Part shown: positions 16,992 through 31,900 of the stretch, one piece after another
Numbering within the stretch: the first letter of the stretch is position 1
Layout of the letters: every line of letters starts with the position of its first letter
DNA from: Eudromia elegans
Taxonomy: Eukaryota > Chordata > Aves > Tinamiformes > Tinamidae
Assembly: GCA_003342815.1 (NCBI GenBank)
Contig: PTEX01000048.1
Location: 3,656,888-3,720,887 of the forward strand
DNA: 64,000 bases
Direction of reading: 5' to 3'
The notes under the pieces: generated by a model
Told to the model about the DNA's origin: nothing
What the model saw: only the letters and a program-made list of their open reading frames with translations
Databases searched by the model: none
Translations under genes and position numbers: made by a program

Positions 16992-19900
16992 GTAACGGCC
17001 GTGACGGCGCGCCTGCTCGGAGGGGCGTTCAGGGTGACTGCAGGGAGAAGGGGAAGGGGAAACCTCTGCAGTGAGTTTGCCCTTCGCAAAACCCAGAGGC
17101 CCCTTGTTTAATCTCAGGAGCATTTAGCTGACCAGAATTGTTTTTTTGCACTAGCAAAGTTGCTGAGTCCAGGAGCTGATTCTGGAGCGATCTCTGTATT
17201 GTGATCATCATGTTTGGATGTGGCATCTCTGCCATTTTGCAGCCTGTTAATCTGGGTCTCCTGCTTTGGAGAACCCTGGGCCACGTGCTGGGGCCACAAG
17301 CCTAAGTTTTCCTGTACCTAAAGTTAGGGGAGATTTCTGTTCCAGCATCCGTATCCACTGCTAGCCCTGATCAGCTAAGACACAGCCATTTCTGGCAGGC
17401 AATTTGTTCCATCCTAAAAAATATATATATGTATGAAAGATGAGTGTGAAGACTCACCCTAGGACATGTCTTTTTTTTTTTTTTTCCTCTGTATGTCTAT
17501 AGAGAGACCTTAAAGAATCCGTTTGCATTAGATACCTAATTTCCAGACTTTTAATCCTAACTGACAGAAAACACATCTTCATATTTTCCATTAGGTAATG
17601 TTATTACTTAATGCTGATTCAGTATAAATCAGCACCAAAGAATTCAACGCTGAAGGATGACACACTTGCAAAAGCCATCCCAAAATGAAACTGATGTAAA
17701 ACCCTGAGGTTTTAAATAATAATAAATGCTGGATTTTTGAATTTGCTTTCTGTTTATGAACTGTTAGATTTTATATTGATAAGCACTTCTTTGCAACAGT
17801 GGGTGCTATAAACTCAGAGTGTTAAATGAGAGCAGAGGTTCAACTACATTCAGCTGATGTAGGAGATATAAGAAGAGCATCAAGACCTGTGAATCTTATA
17901 ATAGAGCACACGGGAAGCACCACAGGGTAAACTCCTGAGTAAGATCTTCAATTCATTGGCTTTTGTGAGCTTACCAGGTCAGTTTTTACGTTACATTATA
18001 TGTTTTTCTTTCATGTGTGCATACAGTATGAACTAAGTGCAAGGTAGTGAGATGAATCCTTCCATAACATTGTAATGAGTGGGTGATTTATTTCATCATC
18101 CGAGGGCAGACATACAGGGCTATAGGAGACCTGCTTGTTCGAGCCTGTTCGCCTACTCTTTCAGAAACTATGCCATGTAATCCCTTCAGTAAACTGATTA
18201 AGCCCCACCTAAAAACAGTCGCGATATTTATTTATTTATTTATTTTTAAGGAGGCTGTTTCAGAACGTTGTAGTTCTGTTGCAAACATGTTCTGATAGCA
18301 GTCAGGTTAGATCTAAAGTCTGTCAGGCTGCCCCGACTGTCCCTTCCCAGACAGTCCCTTCTGGGCACAATTGTTTCACCATGACTTAACTTGCAATTTT
18401 TGTTGCTTTTTTTTCTTTTCTATTTTTTTTTTCCAGGAAGCTCTCAGCAAAATCTCCTTGATATTTTTAAACAGACCTGATGGAAGAGTATTTTAGAGTG
18501 AAAAACACAGCATTCGTAGCCTGTGTCTGAGCACACTAAAAACACTTGAAGGGTTTTATAAGCCCCAGAGCCAGGTTTTGTTAGCACAGAAACTAGAACA
18601 AGAAGCATTTTCAGTGACAGAAAAGTGGCAGTGAGGCAGAGAAGAAGCAGGTGGTTTTCTCACACCTCTGCTAAGTGCTTGCAGGCAGGACCTTACCTTG
18701 CCTTGGACTTTGTTCTTAGTCCAGCTGCTCAGGGCCCTTGTGGACTGCAGACTCTCCCTGTGGTTTCCCTTCGGCCACGAGGGACCTGTCGGTCCATCCC
18801 CAGGGATGACCCTGTGCCTGCGCCATGCTCTTCCCAGCAGGCTCCTGCTCCCTGATGAAGCCTCATCCCTTGCTGTCCCTTTGCTGTCCCTCCTCACTGG
18901 AAGCTCTTCTGACTGAGCATGTTCACAGGCTCCAAGGAGAGCCTGGTCATTCCCTTCCTGGCACAGGCACCTTTTCTTCCTGCTCCTTTTTAAAGGACTC
19001 AGCGTTGTACCATAGTCCAGCCAAATGAACCAGTCACTGCCCACCAACGGTGTCATTAACTGGCATTAAAAAGTTCACAGAATGTATTTTCAATCATTTT
19101 AAACTTCTTAATACTGCTAGGGGAAGGTTTAGTGTCCTCAGTATTGGCAAGCAAGGCAAGCATGTTCAGAATCAGATTCTAGGCAATGTTGAGCACTCTT
19201 CAACTATGGAAGTTGGTTTCATCATAGGAGACTTTCACAATTAGAAACTTTCTCCCCCAGATAAATCCTTCCGCCTTCCAAAGTGACAGTTATTTCTTTT
19301 TCTGTCCTAGTGAGTTAACACTTATTATCATTCCTTTTGTTTATATCCCTCCCTGATTTCTCTCTCAAATCGTTGAGTAACACATTAATTCCCCTTGTTT
19401 CCGTTACGTGCTTTGCTTGAGGGCTGCAACTTCTCCTTCCCTCCTCCTACAGAAGAGCATGTGGGCAGCAAGAATTGTCTCTCTTTCTCCATGTGTCATC
19501 TGTGGATCTAATAAAAGAAAGATCCCCTGCTCTAATAAGATATTTAATCTCTGGTCTAATAAAAGATACCACCTCTTCCTGCTAAGCTGCCTTGGTGGTT
19601 ATAGTGGTTTTGCAGGTTGTCTGAAATGGACAGTGATGTGCCACAGGAGCCACCACGCTGCGTAAATCCCCATACAGCTGCTCAACACGAGAATCAAAAT
19701 ATGCAGTGCCCCAGTTTGCCAGGCAAACAGGACAAGAGTGGTAAGGAATTTCAAACGCTTCTCATCAGTTTATTGTATAAGACAACAAGAAAGCTTTGGC
19801 TGATGCCCGGGATTGTTTTTCCCTGTTCTGGGAAGCTCCTTTATGGGTCTCCCTTCAGCTCATTCTCAGTGTTGAGACATGGTGCCTCATACCAGGATTC

Positions 19901-22900
19901 ACCTATCCCCCTTCAACCTTGTTCTCTGTGCGAGGTCCTACAAGGGGGCTCTGGCCCCAGGCACAGCTGGCCAGAAGAGCGCAGGTGAGATGAGGTGCTC
20001 AGGGCCCTGAAACAGAGAGAGGACCTAGCACGGAGCTCCAGGTGGGTGTTACCTTCCCCAGGGAGAAAAACAGCCCAGGGCACCCAACTCTGGTGCATCC
20101 TGACTCAACTGCATCTGTCACAGCCTACAGTGGTGGCTCCCAGCGTGGCAGCACCCATGGGTCAAATGCTGTTTCTACATCCCCTGTGTCCCTCCTTTGG
20201 GAATCGGGAGAACCTTCTTCAGCAGGTTTTCATTTTTTCCTCCAGAATAATACTTCCATGCAGGCACGGATCTGCCTCGTGATGCTGCTTCTCTGTACAG
20301 TTTTCCCATTCTTTGAGGAAAAAACCCCACAATTTTCAGGAGTGAAAGCAGCTTCTGAGGCCCTAATTGCAAACACACTTTTCAGTTTGCGTTCTCTGTA
20401 TCTACAATCACTTCTCCTATAATAATACTGTCTCAGACGCGGTGTTGGCAGGTGATAACCCATGCTCCCGTTGCAACGTGCACATGTGCGAGAGGGGTAA
20501 ATGCAGAACTCCTTCGACAACAGCTGATTTGAATAGTAGAACATCAGGATAATTATACCAGGGCAGAGGGAAAGTCTGTTTCAGGCATCTGTCTCTAGTA
20601 GTGGCTGTTAGGGGTGCTTAGTAAAAGGGTGCAAGGAATCCCTCTCCAGGGATGACTTCTCTGAGCTTCCTTCCAGCTTTAAGCAGTCAACAGCTTTGGG
20701 ACTTTCTAGGCTGGACATTACATCTAGAAATTGATACTTGCCCCCCCACTTTTTATCCCATTTATTGTTTTGGCTGCTTTGGCATCCTGTGGCAATGAAT
20801 TCCATATTTTTAGCTATATACCGCATGAAAAAATTATCCTATCTTGTCTTTTTTTAAATCAGATGCCTTATAGGAGGTGCCCCCCCTGTTTTTCCCCTAT
20901 GGTAAATAGGGAATAATTCTTAAGTCTTTTCTTTTTTTTCAGGCTAGATGTCTAGATCTATTTGCTGTCTTTTACTGAAACTTCCATATTTTTCTCATCC
21001 TTGCTCTCCATCCCTGCACCTTTCCTAGCTTGCTATATTCTAGGCTGACATTCTGAAAGGACAAGTGCTAATTTAGAGCCCTTATTTTCTTATGAACATC
21101 TGAATCTCTCCAGACTTTCAAGTAAAATATTTATTACTGATTTACCTGGCCTTTGCTCATGTTGTTCCTAAGCCTGTTCTACTTCTTCAGAACAAATGTC
21201 AGCACCCAGAAGGAAAGACTCCAAGGTGGGGCTTGACTTAAACTGAGGTAAATTGCCAATTGCTTCCCCACCTGGTTGCTTTAACCCTGGGAGACTTCTT
21301 GCATCAGTTATATCTGGAGAAGCCAAACATCATGTGGTGTGGAGAGTTGCCATTAGCAGCTTGATCCTCAAACTATTTTGCTGCATTTTAATTTAACATT
21401 TGATTCTATCAGAGAAGCTGTTTATTTGCATTTTTCTGTTTGGACACAGATTTCTGTGTTCTGGAAGGCATGTTATTACTTTGAATGTCCACCTTCATTC
21501 TGCTGTTTAACTGTGCTGACTTGCTCTGGCAGCCTGTTTTTGTTTTAATTGTGTTTAACTTAATTCAATATTGTTTAATTTGAATTATTTTAAATAGATT
21601 TCTGTAGATTGGATGGCATTCAAATCAAGATTAGGGCACTAAATTTGGCTGACTGTTTGTGTCAGTGTTTACATGTGTCTAAGCTTTGCATATCATCAGC
21701 GGATACAAACTCAGTAACATCAGTGGCATCTAAGGGCATTTCAGCTGACCTTCATAATGGTAATGTAGGTAACAGCTGGGCAGATGAACCAGCTTTTAGG
21801 CTACCCTGATTGCATAGACTAGGGTCTCCATTGACTGGAATGGGAGTTTAGACATCTTGCTCACAAGCAATTGCCTAAAATAAATAAAATATCCTGGTCT
21901 TTAACTGAATGTGACCTTTATTAGATAATTACTTTCTACTGCAGATTGCTATTACCTAATGCTAGATTTTTTTTCAATGAATTTGCTCCATATTAATATT
22001 AATTTTAATTTTTTTTAAAAAAGTCTGAATCAAAGCTAACATGGCACAAACACACTGACTTTTATCCAGCCAGATGCTCAGGACGTGCTGTTAACCAAGA
22101 AACAACAACCTGAGCTAGCTATTATTATAGCGATATTTATTTCTTATCACCCAGGGAGTTTAAACAGTCATTCTTTCTCTAATAAATTTACTGTGAAAGA
22201 CACAGTAAAAATTCAATTGATGTCAAGGGGAATCTTTTCCTTAGCTTGAAAACACTTTGGATGAAACAGGCTTTAAAGTACAGACACCAACAACAGGAGA
22301 AATGGTTAAAATAGATGAGATCAGCAGTGTAAGCAAGGAGGAGTCAGGGCTTTCCAGTACTCCCCCTAGGTCAACAGACAACTTATCTTCACCCTAGTCA
22401 GTAATACAACATGACATAGAAAAGGAAACTCCCTGATATGTCTTGAGACTTTGTGTAAGTGACGAACCTTTTCATTTTTACAGTAATTTTACCAAAAGAC
22501 TGCACTATGCATACTAATCTAAATACCAGGCTTTCAATTTCCAAAGGCTTTGCCTCTAATCAGAAATCGACTTCACTAAGAAAAAGGTGCTAAAGATCCC
22601 TATTTCCTAATTCTAATTTCTTACCTAAATCTCTCATCCAGCAGATTTGCACATCTGTTTACCCATTTAAAGTATGCACAAATATCAATGAACTTTTTAT
22701 AATGCAGGAATTTGGAAGTGAGTTCTAATTGCTGAAAGTTTTGAGGGGGATCTAGGATGCTAGAGAATATCAAAGGAAAACAGGACAAAGATTTATGGTA
22801 CCAGAAACAATCCTTAGCATGACAAGCTTAATCAATCTTGCTCAAATGGGTAACTATTAGAATTAGTCTGTAAATATCTATTCAAGAGAGAGATTTTTGG

Positions 22901-25900
22901 TATTGACAGACCATTTGAATTGGATGGATAAAAAGGGCATAAGAAGACCTAGGAAATGGGGAGTGGTAGTTACAAAAATGCAGGCTGAAATAGTTGGGGC
23001 TTTATGTTTTTAATGTGAGTGCTTTACTGTGGCGGCCAAGGGGCACTGTAGATAGTCAATCATTTGGTTCTTTAAATCCAGGTAGGCATTTATGTTTTTG
23101 AACTGTAATGTATTTCAAACATAAAATATTGGGCTCGGAGAAGGAATATTCTATTTTATAAGAGGTCAGGCAGGCACCTGTAGTTCTGTCTTTTGATCCA
23201 TAATAAGTCTACAACTTTTGCTCTGATTCATATTCATCTTTGTGCACTTCTGAAACTAGAGTACAGATGGCAGAAAGGAACAGGAGGTCTTGCCTGACCT
23301 CTTAGCGTTAGTGAAGTCCTGTTGGGGCTCTTGTCAAATGCATCAGCATTAAAGTAATGTAAAATCCTTGTCTGTTCCAGTATGGACCCGTATTCACAAT
23401 ATTTGCTCTGGGAAAACGTTTTACTTTTGTGACTGATGAAGAAGGGGCTGAAGCATTTTTTACATCTAAAGACTTAAATTTTGAGCAGGCAGTTCAACAG
23501 GCTGTCCAGAATGCAGGTAAATGAGATCTCCTATTTTTTAAAATGAAAGTCAAATCTGTTTATGCAGAAACATTAAAGATTTCATCCAAACCCCTTTGGC
23601 TTTTTGATCATTAAATGCCTGTGTTAACCTATGACCATATTGCAAAATAAGGGGAAATGCAATTCACACTCCTCTCTGTGATACAGGCCTTAAGGTTTTC
23701 GAATCAGGGGCTTCTACTGCTTCTATCATCAAGCAACCCCTGTTAGAGATCGATGCTTTTTATGCACCTAGATACTCTGCTTATGTGTACGAGGTCTGGA
23801 GCAATAATATGTTATCCTGTAGCTTGATTTGGAACATAACTACCAGTAAAAATTAGTTACCTTTCAGGAGTTGTTAGAGCCTGATGTGGTACCTCGCATT
23901 AGCAAAGGTCCTATGTCATATATGGCTGCACTGACAAGAATTACTCGAAACAGCTTGACAACCCTGGGCTATGAAGCGAGATGTAAGCTGCAGAGAGATT
24001 AAATATCAATATCACAGAATTGCTGAGGTTGGAGATCATCCAATGCAAACCCTCTGTCCAAAGCAGGGTCAACTACAGCAGGGTGCTGAACACCAAAGCT
24101 ATTTTTTCTTGTTCTCATTTTTCTCATTCTGGTTTCAGTTCTTTGTATAGAATGCATGAGCGTTTCTGCACATCCACAGGGAAGTCTCTTGACTGTTGAT
24201 TCCTGCACTGGAGTTTTGTGAGGCTGGAAGATGATGCACAGGCTGTTGTTAGAAGCACAGGGCACCAGAATCTCTGCAGAGTCAGATGGAAAGTTGATGG
24301 AAATTTCACTTGAGGAATACTAGGCTTAAGGCATTTAAATCAGAGTACATGAAAAATTTTCACTGTATCATTCTGTGAAAATCTACCTTGTCTACTTTCC
24401 AAAACATATTTCTGTTTTTTTTTTTTTTGTTTGAAGTTTCTGTTCCTGCAGAAGCCTTTTATGAGAACCATGGTAACCTGTACACCATGATGAAGGGAAA
24501 AATGAGTCCTTCTAACCTGCACCTCTTCACAGACACGCTGTGTAAGGAACTGCATGAGCACATGGGACACCTGGGCACCCAGGGAACAGGGGACCTCAGT
24601 GACCTGGTGAGGTGAGGGAATTCTGCAACATCCCTTATACACAGGTATACTGGATGGGAGCAGAAGCATCAGCATAAACCCAAGCCCCAGGAGCTCAGGC
24701 CTCCAGGTGTTAGAAAACATGTGTCAAGATACAGTTATAAAGCACCAGGTGGTTTACAGAGTGGCAGAGTTTCATCTAAAGATCTTTCTCCATACCAGGA
24801 GAAACATCCGAGTTGTGTATTTTGAAGAAAAAAAAAGAAAACAACTTCCAGCAAATACTACTTTCAGAAAGATGGGGTGAAAGCGTATTTATAAAGAACT
24901 TCTGAACAGACCTTCAACTTCTGTTTGGCTTTCAAACGGACGAAAAATTCACATAACATCCAGGAGGATGATATAGACCAGTACTGGCCCTGTTGAATAA
25001 GACCTTTGCACTTGATTTCTTCCTTCCTGAACTTCATCTTTACTGTGAAATAATCCCCTAACTGACAGTCTCATGGGAACTTTTAACCCTTCTTCTTTCT
25101 GATCTCTACAGATAACCCCTGTGTCTTGCCTCTGCATCAGGACTAGGACTTAAACATTGCCTTTGGCTTGGCCTTATCTCTAAGATCTCATATCCAGGTT
25201 ATCTTTTGCTGACTTTTTCTGCTCAATGCATTTAAGATGAAGCTTTTCACTGCAACTGAAACACTCACTGGGCGCTTATTATCTTAATTAATGCTGTGTG
25301 AATTGACTGGGGTAAAGGGCAGCGTGTTTGAGCCCTCAGTCCCACTGATCTCGGGAGCGGGTGGATACTCTTACATCCTGTGCTGTCTCCCCACCTCTGC
25401 TCCAAGTTCAACATCTCATCTGCTCCTGCACTGACATCCTTTTCACTGGCTCCAGCAAACACAACCTTCCCCTGCACGTGTCTTTCAGAGCCCACCAGCA
25501 AAGGACATTTTCAGAGTCTGTTGCTTTGGCTGTGCCCCCCTTTTTCTTCTCCCCATTGTCTCTCCATTCTCAATTAACTCATGCTAACGTGTCCTTTATT
25601 GTTTGATCTGAGTTTGATCTGTCCTTAACATTTTCCTATACAAGGATGAGTAAGGGTAGAAATAAAATACCCGGAATAATTTTGCTGCCTTGAAGCGGAG
25701 TCCATAAAGCCAGCAGGTGGCTCCATTTTCCGTAGGATCTTTCAAGAACATGAAACAATTATTGCCTGTACCTATTTAACAGTAGCTGGAACCCATAAGG
25801 ATTTATTGGAGCTAATGTGTGCACATGGGGTGGCCTGGGGAAGGAGCTGGAAGTTTGGGGCATAACAGATGAGCTGATAGGAGTGAGGCAAAAAGTAAAC

Positions 25901-28900
25901 AACAAAACCAGCATCTTTCCTTCCAGCAGAGTACCCAGAGAAATGTTTTCTGTGGGTGCCTGATTCCAACATCCAGGAATCCCCCATGGGCTGACCTGAA
26001 GTTAGAGAGATGGTTAGTGAGGAGAAGGGGGCCTCAGTGCACAAAGCTGACCAAAGATACCTCAGATGTTAACAGGTGAAACGCAGCTGCATGCAGAGGT
26101 TTAGCCTGAGGTCTGTGTGTCATCACCCAGCCTCTGCTGTGGGTGAGCTACGAGCCTTGTGCTAGCCCTTCCGTGCAGCAATGGAGCACGAGTCCCACAG
26201 CCTCTTCCATGGTGTGTCCTGGCCCAAAACTGCTGTGAGAGTTGCCCTGTGGAGCGACACTCACAGGGGTCCTGTGCTTTTAGGCATGTCATGTATCCAG
26301 CAGTGGTGAATACCCTGTTTGGAAGAGGCATCTGTCCGACGAGCCAGAGCGAAATCAGGGAGTTTGAAGAGCATTTTCAGAAGTACGACGAGGACTTTGA
26401 ATACGCCTCCCAGATGCCCGAGTGCTTCCTGAGGTGAGGAGCAGACGCGGGGCACGTGGTACCGCCGGGTTCAGGTTGCTTGCTGTGATACCAGCCGTGA
26501 GCAACCTTCCCTTGGAGGGTGATGTGCTGCACCAGCCTTGGCTGCAGAGGCAGCCAAACACCAAGGACCTTGCAGAGCCTGTCAGTGATCTCAAGGCCAT
26601 GACAGCACCTTGGACCTTGTGCTCTCACCAAACAACTAAAAATTGCCTTCAGAGAGAACTGAGAATGCTTTAAAATAGTCTATGCTGGAAATGGTATGAA
26701 AATCTGGTAGTCTCAAGTCACAGGTCCTGTCCGCAAGATGAGACCTAGTCAATATGAACATCTCAGCCCCTGAGCAACTGGTATTCTTCACGTGAACCAC
26801 CACTGTTGTCAGTCAGACTGACACCTGACTGTTGATCAACCGCCTTGTTGCCCAGGGGTTTTGCAAAGAAAGCAAGGAGTTCTCATGGAAAAGGAAATGT
26901 TGCTTTATCCTGCCTCGGTTAAGTGCTCCTTGTTTGTTGTTTTTCTTTACAGAAACTGGTCTAAATCCAAAAAATGGCTTCTAAAGTTATTTGAGAAAGT
27001 GGTGTTGGATGCTGAAAAGACCAACCCTTCCGAGGCCACATCCAAGGTAAACATCCGAGGCAGTGAAATAGATGACTTTGCTGTGTATTCTGGCTGATGG
27101 AATGAGGGGCAGAAATTATTTCTGGAAGAAACAGACCCAATGTGTCTGCTTTTACAGCTATACCTTAATTATCCAGTGACTCTAGATGTTTTTAGCCCCA
27201 CTCCTCAATTTAATTTGTTGCTTCCAGTTCTGAGAATTAACATCCTCCTCTGGGAATTTTGAGCCAAGGGATTGGTGCTATGACTCATTGCCAAGCCCTG
27301 GTATCATAGTCATAGGGAGCAGTTGAAAGAGTCAAGAGAAAGACCTCTTCAGTTGCGTTTCCAAGGGGACTGGGCTGTTGCATTTCAAAATCCTGTATGG
27401 ACTATTTTAAGCCCTGATATAGAGTGAGTAGATCCTGCAATGGCCCAGCTGTGAGAAACCAGCAGATTGATGGATTGGAAGCCAAGCAGCCTAAATATTG
27501 ATTGTGTCAAAGCTGTCCTGCGTTGTCCTCTTGTTATTCACCTTAGCTGTGGCAGCAGTTCTGTCAATACAACTGACAAATGCGAGGGCATGCAGGTCTG
27601 GGAATTTTGCTCTAGCACATGATTAAAGAGTAGATTATTAAACAAACCAGATTTTATTTAAACTGTGTAAGTTTTACATACCGCAATACCCTTTATAAAA
27701 TCAAGCTGAAGAAATTCAGCCTGAAGAATGGGAAGAAACAGAAGGCTGGGGAGATGATCGTGGGAGGAAGAAGGTGCAGGAGACACATGCTCAGAGTCTT
27801 TCATTGTGGGGGACTTTGATAAAGTACCAATCACTTTTTATTCAAGGCCAGACTTTCTCCTTTGAAAATTAGAGAAGTCTTCCCTGGATGCACCTTTTAT
27901 TTAAGTAAATAGTGTAAACAGAATTTGCTACATAGTTGCTGGGATTTCAAAGATATCAAGCTAATGAAATCACCAACACCTGAAAGTAAAGAGTTTGCTG
28001 AAATGTCAGACCACCCCTTCGTAACCATTACTTTTTTGCAGGCACATACAGAACATTTGATTCATTTCTACCCATGCGATTTCCTCTATCTAGCTTTCAG
28101 GTTACTCAAAGCACAGTATCAGAGCAGGAATCTCTTTTCTTAAAAAAATAAAAAAGGTTTTGATTTTATTTTTTCTTTTTCCACATGCAATTAACAATGA
28201 GGAGTGAGATCCACCAAGAACCTTAAGGAAATGGTAGATAGCACACGTATCAGTAGGGATTTACATGATGCACTGAGTACTCTTGCCCCTCTGCCTGTGA
28301 GTGAGTCCTGTTCTCTCTGAACAGCCTTGTTACCTCTCTACTTTTTGACTTCAAACAGCCCATAACTAACATTATTGCCCTGTGATAAACTACTGTTATA
28401 TCCTTGCATTTTGGTAAGCCCTACTCTATGCTATATTTCAATATATTTTTAGGAATTCACATTATTGTTTTTTCTATTCTTTCAGACACTACTGCAGCAT
28501 CTCCTGGATAATTTACAGGGAAGACATCTGGCTCCCAATTATGGTCTCTTAATGCTGTGGGCTTCCCAAGCAAATGCTGTCCCTGTGAGTATGTCAGCTG
28601 CAGAAACAACTATTTCTTGCTCAAAAGCCTGTATTGGGAAGCAAAGACTTTGAACCAGAGGTATTATACACAGCATATATTCCAAAGACAGGATTATCAC
28701 ACCCACATAGACCACTACAAATAGACCCAGGTTGTAATGTCATAGAAACAATGACAGAAACTTTTTTTCTAATTTTCCTCATTTGTACTGTCCTCTATCA
28801 TAACAACATTTCAGGAACATATCTTCTCTATATATGAATATATGAAATAATTTATTTCATATATTAAGGTAAAATACCAAGCTTTGAAAAGTATTTGGCT

Positions 28901-31900
28901 ATTTTTCTGAAGCACTGTGTCTGTTTTATAGTAGAGAATCTGTTTTGAATTTTCTGACAAATTATAAAAAGACCAAAATCATAATGCAAGGTAACCTTAT
29001 CTGTGTAAGTCTACTGAGAACAAAGAATTCTCTGTTCCATGAGTGAATTTGGCTGTTTCACTTTAAGGGCTTTACTGTACAAATACCTGCTGCTTCAGAG
29101 GAGCAAAGGCAACAGTTGGATTCTGTTGGCACTTGAGTTTTTTCAGTCTCACAAATGGATTTGATAGATTAACCATTCAGAGAAATGTGTGCTAACAATC
29201 CCAAAATATCTAAATGAATTAGGCTAACCTAATGCATGTATAATAATTTCTCAAATGAAAAAATCAAGGCAGCAAAAACATCTTTTATTTACCATGGCAC
29301 TAAGCTCATTGCAGCATACTTATGTCTGTTACAAATGTGATTAAAAAAAAATGATAACGAGTTATTTTATAGGTACTGCCAACAGATATGTCTTTATTCT
29401 TTGTAAATTGGATATTGCTACAGTTTACCCTGAAGTAATTTCATTGGGGTGTCTGTGGATTTACTTGTTGGTGTAAGTGAGAGGCATGGCCTGCTGTGTG
29501 TTATCAGGATAACTGACATTCCTTCCATAACGCTATCATTACTTACTTCTGTAATATTCAGCTGTAAATAGACATCCAGATATTTCATTGTTTCTTGGAA
29601 TAGTCACAAGGTGCTGTTCTGGTGCCTGGAATTATGAAAAGAGACCTTTCACCTCCCAAAGGGGATTTTCACAAGTTAAACCCTTTCATCTGAAACAATG
29701 CAGTTACCCTTCGTCAACCCGTGCGGTGAAGACACGCTATTCAACCGCTGTACAAGAAAAATAAGCTGCAGATTTGTTTCACAGAAGTAGATTTGCATCA
29801 GCGTGGGACTATTTGTGCCGTAACAGGAGGAGTTCTCATCCCTCATCCACACAGATGGCCCATGAGCAGATCTGTGTGCAGACTAGGTCTCTTGCTAGCT
29901 GGCAAGAAATACTCCTGGCAGTGCTAGGAGGCCTTCTAATTTCATCCTGCTTAAGAGGATTTTCTCTTTTCCTAAATTTCTTGATTTTCAACTTCATTGC
30001 ATAATCAGTTAGCAAATTATTTCTAAAGGGGATATACTACCCTTTGTTTTGCTGTTAATTAAAACTTTTCCTGCCTATTTCAATATGAGTCACAGTGACA
30101 GTGCTCTGCGATTTATTTAACCTCATTTTGGTTAATATTAATAGGAATTCACTACTTATTCTTTTTCTTCCATTCCAGCTGCTAAATCTAATCACATACA
30201 ATGACTCTAATTTAGGAATTAATTTTAACGTTTAATTGTTTGAAATTAGAGAAAGGCTTTCATGTTTCAAAGCTCAAAGCAGAAGCTGTGTAAGGTTCAC
30301 CGAAGAGGAATCTGTAAGCACACAGCAGATGACCAGACCCAACCTCCCAGGAGCTGAGCCCTCTGCTCTTGTTACTGAGTGCTTACTTACTAATATTGCT
30401 ATTGAATTCAGCCCGGTGACTCCTGTGCAGGAAGAGAGCTCCACATGCAGTCCTTGTCACCGTAGCCTTCTCTCCTGGGGCGTTTGAGTAGACACAGGGA
30501 CAAATGTTCTCAGTAAATTCACACCCCCATAACTGAGGGTGACTGAGAGCAGTACACGTTTTGTACTAGGAGTAGTTGTAAATATGCGATAGATGGGATT
30601 TGTTTGTAAGTTTTGCCTTCTTTTTCTTCATGTAAAAACATAGATCAGATTTGCATACCATGGCCTGATTAAAAGAGGAAGTGGGATAAAAATGAGATGC
30701 ATAATCCAGAGTCTTTCTTTCTAAATTCCATTATATAATATTACAGTTCTAGCAAATCAGTAGAGGTCATCTGTTCTACAGTATTATCCTGCATGTGGAT
30801 GTGCCAGAGTTCGCTGTGTATCTCAACAATACCAGGCACATACAAATAAGTGAAAATGTTTTCACTTTCCTCAGTGACTGGTTACAAACATACTGTGATT
30901 CTGTTCTGCGTTCCTGAGTTAAAATACTTTCATCTCCATTTAGATTGCATTTTGGACCCTTGCTTTCATACTGTCCTATCCATCCATTTATAAGAAAATC
31001 ATGGAAGACCTGGCGTCTGTTTTTGGCCAAGGAGGTAAAAAACCAACCCCTTTGGAACCTAGAAATGTTTTCTTCCCCATTGGTGCAGCATATGGCACAT
31101 CTGGTCCTTGGCTGGGAATTTTGAATGTTGCTGTTAAGGGAACTACGTTGGTAACAATGGGTCAAGCTGTGAGTTCTTTACTCATCATAGGCTAGTGACT
31201 TATTTCTATGCAATACCACCTTTGACAATTATTAGCAAAAGCAGGTGGGGAGAAAAAAAGGATTAATATATCAGCTCATTCCACACCTGCCACTTAGAGC
31301 TAGTTTTGTGTTAGCCAGGCTCATGCTTCTTTGCACAAATTTGTGATGGAGTCAGATGAGAACCTGCATTTCATGGCATGTAAACTCACTATGAAAACTC
31401 AATGTGGAGAGTTATAGCTCACCAGGGTTACAACTATTCTATTGAAAAAAACAAGCCAGGAACTGTTCTCTTTTATCTGAGGCCAGCTGGTCCAGCATGG
31501 TTCACTCCAGCATGTCTAGTATTTCTTTGCCTCAAAACACAGCCACCTATTGGAGCAGTCAACCACATGCAGTAGCCTGAACCATGTTTAGACTTTTGTG
31601 GAAGACTCTTAATTGGCATGGGTCAAAACCATGTCAGAAAAAACTGTAATCAGTTAAACAGCATGGATAATCAAGAAGCAATGCTTGAGCTTTTCCCCTG
31701 TCTCTCATCTATTTACTAGCATCAGTGTAGCCCAAGAGCTTCACCATGACTCCTTGTCTTGATGCCTACGGTCCCTGAGATGGTATCCTACCCAAGCACT
31801 AAAAAAAATCCAGAGGTGCATAACCCAAGATGAGCTTTGTTTGACCTGGTCTGGCCAAGGCCATATCTACAGCTATTTAGCAATTATTAAAGTTATTCTT

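Larger units (their letters stand above)
16992..23380 (+). other. CYP39A1: CYP39A1 intron 1 (6.4 kb)
   Basis: The largest intron of the gene. It contains a poly-T run (17471-17485), an (ATTT)n run (18225-18246) and an antisense L3/CR1-like LINE relic (about 20.55-21.07 kb). Elsewhere it shows only unique sequence with chance frames. Confidence 0.75.
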
